Assembly (NCBI GenBank): GCA_955651735.1
Contig: CATPAM010000567.1
Span: 1 to 5,861, forward strand
Direction: 5' to 3'
Source of the DNA: Candidatus Acidiferrales bacterium
GTDB taxonomy: Bacteria; Acidobacteriota; Terriglobia; Acidiferrales; UBA7541
DNA length: 5,861 nt
This document shows positions 1 through 5,861 of the stretch, piece by piece (the first letter of the stretch is position 1; each line of letters begins with the position of its first letter). The notes under the pieces are model-generated. The model was not told the DNA's origin and searched no databases. It was given only the letters and a program-made list of their open reading frames with translations. The translations under genes and the position numbers were made by a program.

Positions 1-1
1 C

Positions 2-220
2 AACATCCTGGATTTCTTCGGGCACTTGAGCCGGCTGTCGCGCATTATCAGCGTTGGCGACCTGACCTTCGCGGACCCGGCGAGCGGCAAGGTTTCCGGC
101 GCGAAATATCCGGTTCGTCCGGGCACTACGGTTTCCGGAGTTTTTACAGCTACGACGTTCTTTACCAAGCCGAGTGATGCCGGAGCAGCAGGTTCGGCGA
201 AACCGGCGGGGAAACCCTGA
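2..220 (+). CDS. pilO: PilO, type IV pilus inner-membrane alignment protein (C-terminal end only)
   Basis: This is the last 72 codons of a gene that begins before the window; the frame is open from base 2 and ends at TGA 218-220. A TTG at 26 could be read as a start, but the preceding codons (N-I-L-D-F-F-G-H) continue the protein naturally, so I treat it as a 5'-truncated gene. The visible part matches the end of the PilO periplasmic domain: a helix with FF..LSRLSRII, then SVGDLTF, and a final beta-strand VSGVFTATTFF, like the family's usual 'FTATTF' ending. PilO pairs with PilN in the periplasm and links the inner-membrane platform to PilP. After the domain there is a short Ala/Gly/Lys/Pro tail (about 15 residues) similar in style to the PilP linker. 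Identification rests on this short segment plus its place directly before pilP and pilQ. Confidence 0.8.
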   Translation, partial: NILDFFGHLSRLSRIISVGDLTFADPASGKVSGAKYPVRPGTTVSGVFTATTFFTKPSDAGAAGSAKPAGKP

Positions 221-237
221 ACGGGAATGAGCGAAAT

Positions 238-954
238 ATGCGTTTTGTGAAGACCCTCGTACTAGGGATTACGCTGGCGGCAGCCGCTCCCGGTCTGCAC
301 GCGCAAGCCAAGCCTGCAAGCGGCACGGGTACAAGTCCCGCGGCGCCGGCGGCAAAACCTGCGCCGCAAGCCGCAAAACCGGCCGCACAAGCGCCGGCGA
401 AACCGCCTGCAGCGTCGACTCCTGGCGCACAAAGCAAACCAGCGGCTCCCGTTACAAAAAAACCAGCAACCTCCGCGTCCAAGCCCGCGAAGCCCAAGAC
501 GGCAGCGGCAAAACCGTCGACGCCGGCGGCAAAGGCGGCGCCGAAACAGGCCGCCAAGAAATCTGCTCCGCGCGCCGCGAAGCCCGCTGCCAGTACGACA
601 CCCGCTGCGGACAAAGAGGTCAAAGTTGCCAAGCGCGATCCGTTCGAATCGCTGGTGGGCCGCGAGCACGCGGGACCGCGAACAGACCTTCCGCAAGGCA
701 AAGCGGGGCTTCAGGTGGGTACTTTACGTTTGGACGGAATCGTGCGCGCACCCAACGGGATGATCGCCGTAGTTTCCAACCCACAATCGCGCACGTATTT
801 TCTGCGCGAAGGCGATCAGCTATACGACGGCCGCGTCGAAAAAATTGCCATGGATGGAGTGTCTTTCCACGAAGTCGGGAAAGACGCGTTCGGAAAACCC
901 GTGGAGCGCCAAGTGAACAAACGAATTTACGCCAGTGCAGGAGAACAGCAATGA
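238..954 (+). CDS. pilP: PilP-like type IV pilus assembly protein with long Ala/Pro/Lys tether
   Basis: 238 residues. Residues 1-24 form a signal peptide (basic MRFVK, hydrophobic LVLGITLAAAA, then a likely AxA-type cleavage site at LHA or AQA). Residues 25-125 are almost only Ala, Pro and Lys with some Ser/Thr/Gln and should be disordered. Residues 131-234 are the conserved part: RDPF at 133-136, then LQVGTLRLDGIV, IAVVSNPQSRTYFLREGDQLYDGRV and a closing V..HEV segment, the small beta-sandwich pattern of PilP. In known systems PilP binds PilNO in the periplasm and the N0 region of PilQ. PilP is normally a lipoprotein; this one has no cysteine anywhere, so it cannot be lipidated and may be released into the periplasm or held by an uncleaved signal. 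The gene lies 17 nt after pilO with only a weak ribosome site (GAG at 229-231), and its stop overlaps the pilQ start. The family call relies on the C-terminal domain and operon position. Confidence 0.82.
   Translation: MRFVKTLVLGITLAAAAPGLHAQAKPASGTGTSPAAPAAKPAPQAAKPAAQAPAKPPAASTPGAQSKPAAPVTKKPATSASKPAKPKTAAAKPSTPAAKAAPKQAAKKSAPRAAKPAASTTPAADKEVKVAKRDPFESLVGREHAGPRTDLPQGKAGLQVGTLRLDGIVRAPNGMIAVVSNPQSRTYFLREGDQLYDGRVEKIAMDGVSFHEVGKDAFGKPVERQVNKRIYASAGEQQ
310..612 (+). repeat. Low-complexity Ala/Pro/Lys coding tract in pilP
   Basis: This stretch encodes PilP residues 25-125. It is an imperfect reiteration of short units such as AAKPA, AKP and KPAA, built from recurring DNA words like GCAAAACC, GCCGGCGGC and GTCGAC (414-419 and 516-521). 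No exact tandem period holds over the whole tract, so it is a degenerate compositional repeat. Such tracts are prone to length change by replication slippage. Its lysine/alanine/proline bias resembles histone-H1-like tails and AlgP-type proteins, but I see this as composition only and not homology. Confidence 0.75.
456..462 (+). other. A7 homopolymer forming a slippery heptamer in the pilP frame
   Basis: Seven consecutive A residues are phased A_AAA_AAA relative to pilP (the last base of codon ACA, then Lys-74 AAA and Lys-75 AAA). That is the X_XXY_YYZ arrangement used by -1 frameshift signals. The -1 frame stays open from here to the pilQ start codon at 951, which is in that same frame. No clear stimulatory Shine-Dalgarno or pseudoknot was identified, so function is unproven. 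It may equally be a simple indel hotspot. Confidence 0.25.
939..943 (+). promoter_or_regulatory. Shine-Dalgarno sequence for pilQ (AGGAG)
   Basis: AGGAG lies 7 nt before ATG 951-953, inside the end of pilP. It is the clearest ribosome binding site in the window. It fixes the pilQ start at 951 rather than at the internal ATG at 972 (Met-8). Combined with the ATGA stop/start overlap, it suggests that PilQ translation can both re-initiate after PilP and start independently. Confidence 0.8.
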
Positions 955-2930
955 AGACGAATTGGCCGGCCATGCGAATTGGCTGCCTGATACTAGCGGG
1001 CGCGGTGTTGGTGACTAGTCCGGCCGTCGCTCAAACGCGGGAGCCTGCCGGCGCAAACGCGACGGCATCCGTGATCTCAAGCGTGGCGATCACGCAAGCC
1101 CCGGAGCGCGCCAGCGTGCGCGTGGAGGGCGAGGGACCGCTGGAGGTCCATGCGGCGCGCGTACAGGATCCCGACCGCCTGGTGCTTGATTTCAGGGGCA
1201 CGAGGCTGGCCGTGCGCAATACGGTGATTCCCGGCGTGTCCGCTCCGGTTCGTGGTGTGCGTCTCGGGCAGTTCCGGCCAGACGTTGCGCGCGTGGTGAT
1301 CGATCTCACTTCGGCTTCGTCTTACCAGATTTCTCGTGATGGCCTCGCGGTGATAGTTTCTTTTGAAACTGTGGCACAGTCCCCGGCAGCGGCCGTCCCG
1401 GCTTTGAAGGCGGCATCCGAGAAAACTCGCGTGGAGCGGCCCGCGTTTCGCTACGACGTGTCCGGACCGCGCGCCGCAACTTCCGCAAAGCTTCGCAAGA
1501 TTTCGGCCCCTCGCTTCGCGTTGCCCGGCGAACTGACCCAGCCCTCAGTCGTCCTGGCATCGTTTGGAGCGAGCACCGAACCTGCCCGGCCGACTCCGCA
1601 GCAGGCCGCGCAGCAGCAGTCCGGCAACGCCGCGGCAACGGTGGCAAACTCGCAGACTCCGGCTTCTTCGACCACTTCCAAGTACACCGGCGAGCCTATC
1701 TCGGTGAACTTGAAAGACGTGGACCTGAAGGACTTCTTCCGGTTGATTCACGAAATTAGCGGACTGAACGTGGTGCTCGACCCGGCGGTGAAGGGAAGCT
1801 TGACCATCGTGCTCGATGAGGTGCCGTGGGACCAGGCCCTGGACATCGTGCTGCAAAACAACGGGCTCGATAAACAGCTCAGCGGCAACGTGCTGCGCAT
1901 CGCTACGCACGACACCCTGAAGAAGGAAGCGGAGACAACGCGCGATCTGGAAAAAGCCCAGGCCGAAGCCGTTGCGCCGGTCACCGTCACGCGCGTGCTC
2001 AGTTACGGCAAAGCTGAAAAATTGAGGGATACGCTGAAGAAATTTCTGTCGCAGCGCGGTGATATTCTCTCGGACGACCGTTCGAACCAGCTTATCATTC
2101 GCGATATCCCGTCGGTTATCCCGGTCATCGACAATCTAATCCGCCAGTTGGACCGCAAGTCGCAGCAGGTGGAAATCGAGGCGCGAGTGGTTTCCGCCAG
2201 CCGGTCATTTGCACAGGACATTGGCGTGCAGCTTGGTTTCGCGGGCACGACCACCAGCGGGCGTACTGCGATTGGCGGCGATACGACAGTGGGCACAAGT
2301 ACTATCTCTGGGACAACGCCCCCGCCCCCGGTTACTGCTGCTGGTACAACATCGCTGCCGCTGAACGTCAATCTCGGAGCCGGCACTCCCAGCAGCGGGC
2401 TTTTCCTGGGCCATCGTTCACCCAATTTTGCGGTAGACTTCTTCATCACGGCAGCGGAATCGAAGGGCGTTGGGAAACTGCTCTCAAAGCCGCGTGTGGT
2501 GACGCAAAACAACGAAAAAGCGGTCATTAAGCAGGGGCAAAAAATCCCCATCCAGACAACGATCAATAACACGATTTCCGTGCAATTCATCGATGCCGTG
2601 CTGAAACTGGAAGTGACCCCGCAGATCACCGCGGAAGGCACCGTCTTCATGGACGTGTTGGTCGAGAATACGCAAATCGACCAAGGCATTCCGCGCATCC
2701 AGGGTGTTCCGGCCTTGGACACGCAGTCCGAAGAGACCAAGATTCTGGTGGCCGACGGCGGCACAGTCGTCGTCGGAGGAATCATCGTCTCCACCCAGAA
2801 TGTGACCACCACCGAGGTGCCGCTGCTCGGCAGCCTCCCGATCATCGGCCATCTTTTCAAGCGCAACAACGTTTCGATTTCATCGCAGGAGTTGTTGTTC
2901 TTCATTACTCCGAGGATTATCCCCGGATAA
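951..2930 (+). CDS. pilQ: PilQ, type IV pilus outer-membrane secretin
   Basis: 659 residues forming the multimeric outer-membrane channel for the pilus. Residues 1-28 are a signal peptide (MKTNWPAMRIG, hydrophobic LILAGAVLV, cleavage near AVAQ). One AMIN domain, which in PilQ and related proteins binds peptidoglycan, spans about 43-140. A Pro/Ala/Gln-rich linker covers about 141-245. The STN/N0 domain is about 248-320 (SVNLKDVDLKDFFRLIHEISGL). The N1/NolW-type domain is about 343-402 (ends NLIRQLDRKSQQVEIEARV). The secretin core runs from about 405 to 657. It includes SKPRVVTQNNEKAVIKQG at 512-529, the gate-region motifs, and the hallmark VPLLGSLPIIGHLF at 623-636. A Gly/Thr/Ser/Pro insertion at about 431-482 contains four consecutive prolines (457-460). 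The only cysteine is in the signal peptide, so the mature protein should have no disulfides. Domain order and the terminal signature make the call firm; overlap with pilP supports PilQ rather than a type II secretin. Confidence 0.96.
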   Translation: MKTNWPAMRIGCLILAGAVLVTSPAVAQTREPAGANATASVISSVAITQAPERASVRVEGEGPLEVHAARVQDPDRLVLDFRGTRLAVRNTVIPGVSAPVRGVRLGQFRPDVARVVIDLTSASSYQISRDGLAVIVSFETVAQSPAAAVPALKAASEKTRVERPAFRYDVSGPRAATSAKLRKISAPRFALPGELTQPSVVLASFGASTEPARPTPQQAAQQQSGNAAATVANSQTPASSTTSKYTGEPISVNLKDVDLKDFFRLIHEISGLNVVLDPAVKGSLTIVLDEVPWDQALDIVLQNNGLDKQLSGNVLRIATHDTLKKEAETTRDLEKAQAEAVAPVTVTRVLSYGKAEKLRDTLKKFLSQRGDILSDDRSNQLIIRDIPSVIPVIDNLIRQLDRKSQQVEIEARVVSASRSFAQDIGVQLGFAGTTTSGRTAIGGDTTVGTSTISGTTPPPPVTAAGTTSLPLNVNLGAGTPSSGLFLGHRSPNFAVDFFITAAESKGVGKLLSKPRVVTQNNEKAVIKQGQKIPIQTTINNTISVQFIDAVLKLEVTPQITAEGTVFMDVLVENTQIDQGIPRIQGVPALDTQSEETKILVADGGTVVVGGIIVSTQNVTTTEVPLLGSLPIIGHLFKRNNVSISSQELLFFITPRIIPG

Positions 2931-2966
2931 CAGCAGACAGCTTAGTAGGGCTACACTCTCATCAGG

Positions 2967-3008
2967 ATGGATTCGAGGAGACTCCGGTCTCCTCGAATTG
3001 TTTTATGA
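2967..3008 (+). other. Possible 13-codon leader ORF overlapping the peptidase start
   Basis: ATG 2967-2969 opens a 13-codon frame reading MDSRRLRSPRIVL and ending at TGA 3006-3008. That stop overlaps the downstream ATG (3005-3007) in an ATGA junction. Most of it is the hairpin sequence, and four of the 13 codons are Arg (AGG, AGA, CGG, CGA). It has only AGG directly touching its ATG, which is too close for a normal ribosome site. It could be a coupling or leader peptide, because the downstream gene has no visible Shine-Dalgarno of its own. It could equally be a chance frame. Confidence 0.18.
2971..3004 (+). terminator. Probable intrinsic terminator after pilQ (UNCG-loop hairpin)
   Basis: A perfect 12-bp stem (2971-2982 with 2987-2998) encloses the loop TCCG. 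The closing pair is C2982-G2987, so the RNA would carry a C(UCCG)G tetraloop of the extra-stable UNCG class. The stem is followed by TGTTTT, a short U-rich tail ending just before the ATG at 3005. Position after the pilus operon and before an unrelated operon fits a rho-independent terminator. The tail is short and interrupted by a G, so termination may be partial, leaving read-through into the peptidase-acc genes. An alternative is a leader hairpin controlling the next gene, since GAGGAG (2975-2980) is paired with CTCCTC (2989-2994) inside the stem. Confidence 0.62.
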
Positions 3009-4087
3009 ACACACAGTTCTTGCAGAGAAGGCGGGCCTTGCGGGCGCGGATTGCCGAAGCGCACCTTTCGGGCGTGCTCTCCATGAATCCCGCGAGCTGG
3101 TACTACCTGAGCGGGTATACGGGTGAGGCGGGGGCGCTGTTGGTGTCGTCCAAGGGGTCCTGGCTGGTAACGGACGGGCGCTTTACTTCCCAAGCAAAGG
3201 AAGAAACCTCCGGCCTGCGAGTGGTTAGGCAGGAAGAATCGCTGATGGCCACGCTGGGGAGGCTATTGCGAGGCCGCTCGCGAAGTCGTATTGGGTTCGA
3301 CGCCACGCAGCTAAGCGTGGCGCAATTTCGAGCGCTGCGCAAAGCCGCAGGGTCACGCGTGCGCTGGGTTAATGCGGATGGCGAGGTAGAGAAGGGGCGC
3401 CAGCGCAAAGATCCTGCGGAACTGGCGCAAATCCGCAAGGCGGCTTTACTGGCAGGCGAAGTGCTATCGAACGCGATCAAGCTGCTAAAGCCGGGTGTGC
3501 GCGAAATCGAGGTCGGAGCCGAGATTGAATACCAGATGCGGCGCAGGGGAGCTTCCGGTCCGGCATTCGAAAGCATCGTGGCCTTCGGCACTCGTTCCGC
3601 GCATCCGCATGCACGGCCCACGGGAAAGCGCCTGAGGAAAAATGAATTGGTGGTGCTGGACCTGGGTGCTATACTCGCCCACTATTGCAGCGATATTACG
3701 CGGACTGTATTCGTCGGACGCGCTCCTGCGCGCATACGGCGATGGTATGGCGCGGTCCAGGAAGCGCAGGCGGCCGCCGTCGCGGCAGCGAGGGCTGGCA
3801 TCAGTTGTGGGGATGTCGATGCCGCCGCCAGACGGGTTCTGGCGCGTTACCGGCTTAGCCAATATTTCGTGCACAGCACCGGACACGGACTCGGGCTGGA
3901 AGTGCACGAAGACCCCCGAGTAGCGAGCGGACAGAAGCACGTTTTGGTTCCAGGGAACGTGATTACAATAGAACCAGGCATTTACGTGCCGGGCGTCGGA
4001 GGAATTCGCATTGAAGACGATGTCGCGGTGCATGCTGGCCGAACAGAACTGCTGACCCGTGTTCCGCGGGACCTTATTGAGATTTGA
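3005..4087 (+). CDS. M24-family Xaa-Pro metallopeptidase (YqhT/PepQ-like)
   Basis: 360 residues, a soluble cytoplasmic 'pita-bread' dimetal peptidase that would remove residues next to proline (Xaa-Pro aminopeptidase or dipeptidase). The creatinase-like N-terminal domain spans about 5-130 (NPASWYYLSGYTGEAGALLV, WLVTDGRF), and the catalytic domain about 137-357. All five metal ligands are visible: Asp219, Asp230 (in HYCSDITRT), His294 (in HSTGHGLGLEVHE), Glu323 (in ITIEPGIYVPG) and Glu337 (in GGIRIEDD). Supporting histidines are His202, His290 and His301. D-D spacing of 11 and H-H spacings of 4 and 7 match E. coli PepP. Length of about 360 matches the short YqhT/PepQ group rather than PepP (about 440). 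The start at 3005 keeps the first helix of the N-terminal domain; it lacks a clear Shine-Dalgarno and sits directly after a hairpin. Exact substrate preference cannot be read from sequence. accB follows after 6 nt. Confidence 0.93.
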   Translation: MNTQFLQRRRALRARIAEAHLSGVLSMNPASWYYLSGYTGEAGALLVSSKGSWLVTDGRFTSQAKEETSGLRVVRQEESLMATLGRLLRGRSRSRIGFDATQLSVAQFRALRKAAGSRVRWVNADGEVEKGRQRKDPAELAQIRKAALLAGEVLSNAIKLLKPGVREIEVGAEIEYQMRRRGASGPAFESIVAFGTRSAHPHARPTGKRLRKNELVVLDLGAILAHYCSDITRTVFVGRAPARIRRWYGAVQEAQAAAVAAARAGISCGDVDAAARRVLARYRLSQYFVHSTGHGLGLEVHEDPRVASGQKHVLVPGNVITIEPGIYVPGVGGIRIEDDVAVHAGRTELLTRVPRDLIEI

Positions 4088-4093
4088 ACAGGC

Positions 4094-4624
4094 ATGAAAC
4101 CCAAAAAGCCCTCAAAGCCCAGCGCCAATTCCAAGTTCGCCAACACGGAAATTCAGCATATCGAACACCTGCTGAATTTCATGACCGAGCACAACCTCGA
4201 GGAGTTTGAGTATTCGCGCGGCGATCTGAAGATCCGCTTGAAGAAGCCTTCCGCAAACGCGCTCCTCTCCCGGCAGTTAGCGGCCCCCGAGATTATCATC
4301 GCGGGAGCAGCGCAAACACAGCTGGCCTCGGTGCCTGCTGCTCCTTCGGCGGCGGAAGCTCGTTCTACCGAGGATCTGCACCTGGTGAAGTCGCCGATTG
4401 TGGGCACGTATTATGCGTCGCCCAGTCCCGGCGTGGAGGCGTTTGTCAAAGTCGGCGGTTACGTGGAAACGGGTCAGACCTTGTGCATCGTCGAAGCCAT
4501 GAAGCTAATGAACGAGATTGAATCCGACATCAGCGGCGAGGTGCTGCGCATCTTCGCCGAAAACGGACAGCCTGTTGAATACGGCCAGCCGCTCTTCGGC
4601 ATACGTTCCAGCCGCAAGAAATAA
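4094..4624 (+). CDS. accB: AccB, biotin carboxyl carrier protein of acetyl-CoA carboxylase
   Basis: 176 residues. AccB carries the biotin that AccC carboxylates and that the carboxyltransferase then uses to make malonyl-CoA for fatty acid synthesis in the cytoplasm. The N-terminal oligomerisation segment is at about 18-51 (IEHLLNFMTEHNLEEFEYSR, then KIRLKK). An Ala/Pro linker covers about 52-95, and the biotinyl domain about 96-171. The biotin-accepting lysine is Lys137 in EAMKLMNEI (codon 4502-4504). The 'thumb' segment specific to bacterial AccB is present at 100-120 (SPIVGTYYASPSPGVEAFVK). The first 16 residues form a Lys/Pro/Ser-rich extension not usual in the family, where the helix normally begins almost at the start Met. 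Only a weak AGG (4090-4092) lies before the ATG, so translation may depend on coupling from the peptidase stop 6 nt upstream. No in-frame ATG fits the helix better. Confidence 0.96.
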   Translation: MKPKKPSKPSANSKFANTEIQHIEHLLNFMTEHNLEEFEYSRGDLKIRLKKPSANALLSRQLAAPEIIIAGAAQTQLASVPAAPSAAEARSTEDLHLVKSPIVGTYYASPSPGVEAFVKVGGYVETGQTLCIVEAMKLMNEIESDISGEVLRIFAENGQPVEYGQPLFGIRSSRKK

Positions 4625-4639
4625 GCGGCGCCCACCGAC

Positions 4640-5861
4640 ATGTTCCAGAAAATTCTAGTCGCCAATCGCGGGGAAATCGCGCTGCGGGTCATTTGCGCGT
4701 GCAAAGAACTCGGCATTTCCACCGTAGCGGTCTATTCCGAGGCCGATCGCAACTCCTTGCATGTGCGATTTGCCGATGAGGCCGTTTGCATTGGGCCCCC
4801 TCGCAGCAGCGAGAGCTACCTCAATATCCCCCAGGTGATTAGCGCCGCGGAAATCACCAACGTGGACGCTATTCACCCGGGCTATGGTTTTCTCTCTGAG
4901 AACGCCAACTTTGCCAAGGTGTGCGAAGCTTCCGAGATTACCTTCATTGGTCCGACCGCCGAAGTCATCGAAATGATGGGAGAGAAAGACCGTGCGCGGC
5001 GGGAAGTGAAAACGGCGGGCCTGCCGACCATTCCCGGAAGCGACGGCATCGTGGAAGGAGAAGAGCAGCTTGGCAAGGAAGCGGCGCGAATCGGCTATCC
5101 CTTGATCCTCAAAGCCGTAGCCGGCGGCGGCGGGCGCGGCATGCGCGTAGTGCGCAACCAGGGCGAGTTGCTTTCTGCCTATCAGACGGCGCGCAGCGAA
5201 GCGCAGCAGGCCTTTGGCAATCCGGACGTGTATGCAGAGCGGTTTCTGGAGCATCCGCGGCACATCGAGTTCCAGGTGCTCGGTGACCAGTATGGCAAGA
5301 TCATCCATCTGGGCGAGCGGGAATGCAGCATCCAGCGGCGGCATCAGAAGTTAATCGAGGAATCGCCGTCACCCGGGATGGACGCCAAGCGGCGCAAGGA
5401 GCTGGGCGCAAAAGTCGTGCGCGCGCTGGAGAAAATCGGCTACACCAACGCGGGCACCGTCGAATGCTTGATGGACCAGGACGGTTCGCTGTATTTCATC
5501 GAGATGAATACGCGCATTCAGGTCGAACATCCGGTCACGGAACTGGTTACCGGCGTCGACCTGATTAAAGCGCAAATTCGCATAGCCGCCGGAGAGCGGA
5601 TCGAGGAGGCGGTCGGCGAAATACAATTCTCGGGCCACGCCATCGAATGCCGCATCAATGCCGAGGACCCCGATACGTTCGTTCCCTCCGCGGGGCGCAT
5701 CACAACCTTTCAGGCGCCGGGAGGCACGGGCGTGCGTGTGGATTCCGCGGCTTACGCCGACGCGGTGATTCCGCCGTACTACGATTCGATGATTGCGAAA
5801 CTGATCGTCAAGGGTCGCGATCGCGCCGAAGCCGTCGGGCGGATGAAGCGCGCGCTGGAAA
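4640..5861 (+). CDS. accC: AccC, biotin carboxylase subunit of acetyl-CoA carboxylase (3' end cut off)
   Basis: Open from ATG 4640 to the window edge with no stop: 407 complete codons, against about 445-450 for the family, so roughly 40 C-terminal residues are missing. AccC uses ATP and bicarbonate to carboxylate biotin on AccB. The N-terminal domain begins [17 protein letters not shown] and contains [12 protein letters not shown] at 78-89. The ATP-grasp domain follows: Lys116, Lys158, the glycine-rich lid [10 protein letters not shown] at 161-170, and the HQKLIEESP segment with Lys237. The catalytic core [16 protein letters not shown] (286-301) has Glu288, Asn290 and Arg292. Arg338 lies in HAIECRIN, and the C-terminal domain has [12 protein letters not shown]. 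All residues known to be essential in E. coli AccC are present, most at the same numbering. The gene starts 15 nt after the accB stop; no strong Shine-Dalgarno is visible. Pyruvate or propionyl carboxylases share this fold, but the preceding accB supports AccC. Confidence 0.96.
   Translation, partial: MFQKILVANRGEIALRVICACKELGISTVAVYSEADRNSLHVRFADEAVCIGPPRSSESYLNIPQVISAAEITNVDAIHPGYGFLSENANFAKVCEASEITFIGPTAEVIEMMGEKDRARREVKTAGLPTIPGSDGIVEGEEQLGKEAARIGYPLILKAVAGGGGRGMRVVRNQGELLSAYQTARSEAQQAFGNPDVYAERFLEHPRHIEFQVLGDQYGKIIHLGERECSIQRRHQKLIEESPSPGMDAKRRKELGAKVVRALEKIGYTNAGTVECLMDQDGSLYFIEMNTRIQVEHPVTELVTGVDLIKAQIRIAAGERIEEAVGEIQFSGHAIECRINAEDPDTFVPSAGRITTFQAPGGTGVRVDSAAYADAVIPPYYDSMIAKLIVKGRDRAEAVGRMKRALE

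Noticed and set aside
26..220. A stand-alone 64-codon gene starting with TTG at 26.
   Set aside because: The frame is open to the window edge and the upstream residues continue the PilO-like domain, so it is the end of a longer gene.
162..701. A 179-codon minus-strand frame opposite pilP, rich in Ala/Gly/Phe.
   Set aside because: It mirrors the Ala/Pro/Lys tract; the reverse of GCN/AAR/CCN codons naturally gives long open frames. No recognisable domain.
2003..2905. A 300-codon open frame on the minus strand inside pilQ.
   Set aside because: It lies wholly antisense to well-supported secretin domains, has no family features and is Ser/Thr/Val-rich as expected from reversing GC-rich codons. 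It is a shadow frame.
2917..2930. Short inverted repeat TTATCC-CC-GGATAA covering the pilQ stop codon.
   Set aside because: A 6-bp stem with a 2-nt spacer is too short and tight for a good RNA hairpin and has no T tail; probably chance.
2945..2960. Possible -10 box TACACT (2952-2957) for a promoter of the peptidase operon.
   Set aside because: No recognisable -35 element sits 16-18 bp upstream, and a start there would transcribe into the hairpin. Too weak to annotate.
4655..5344. A 229-codon minus-strand frame opposite accC.
   Set aside because: The sense strand encodes an intact biotin carboxylase with all active-site residues, so this is a shadow.
4921..5568. Two plus-strand frames (4921-5286 and 5323-5568) shifted relative to accC, suggesting a broken gene.
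   Set aside because: accC reads through the whole interval in one uninterrupted frame; these are off-frame Arg-rich artefacts.

Overview
The window is an ordinary-looking piece of chromosome of about 58-60% GC (estimated by eye) from a Gram-negative, probably soil-type bacterium. An affiliation with Acidobacteriota (Terriglobia-like) is my best guess, from the gene content and protein style. That is inference, not a database result. All real genes are on the + strand and packed tightly. There are no RNA genes, CRISPR arrays, insertion sequences or attachment sites that I can support.

Region 1 (1-2930) is the distal half of a type IV pilus assembly operon. It holds the end of pilO (2-220), pilP (238-954) and the outer-membrane secretin pilQ (951-2930). 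pilO and pilP are 17 nt apart; pilP and pilQ overlap by 4 nt (ATGA). Together the products form the periplasmic alignment subcomplex and the outer-membrane gate through which the pilus leaves the cell. PilP is unusual in having a cleavable-type signal peptide without a lipobox cysteine, followed by about 100 residues of almost pure Ala/Pro/Lys before its conserved domain.

Region 2 (2931-3004) is the only notable intergenic stretch (74 nt). It holds a perfect 12-bp hairpin closed by a C(TCCG)G tetraloop of the UNCG class and followed by TGTTTT. It is probably an intrinsic terminator separating the pilus operon from what follows, although it abuts the next start codon.

Region 3 (3005-5861) is a second, compact operon: a M24 (Xaa-Pro) metallopeptidase, then accB (biotin carboxyl carrier protein, 6 nt downstream), then accC (biotin carboxylase, 15 nt further on and cut by the window end). 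AccC carboxylates the biotin held by AccB in the first half-reaction of acetyl-CoA carboxylase, the committed step of fatty acid synthesis. The order resembles the Bacillus-type yqhT-efp-accB-accC arrangement, but without efp.

I did not find a clearly new biological system. The items most worth a second look are the hairpin with its overlapping 13-codon ORF, the A7 slippery site with an open -1 frame running into pilQ, the missing efp, and the tether-like PilP.
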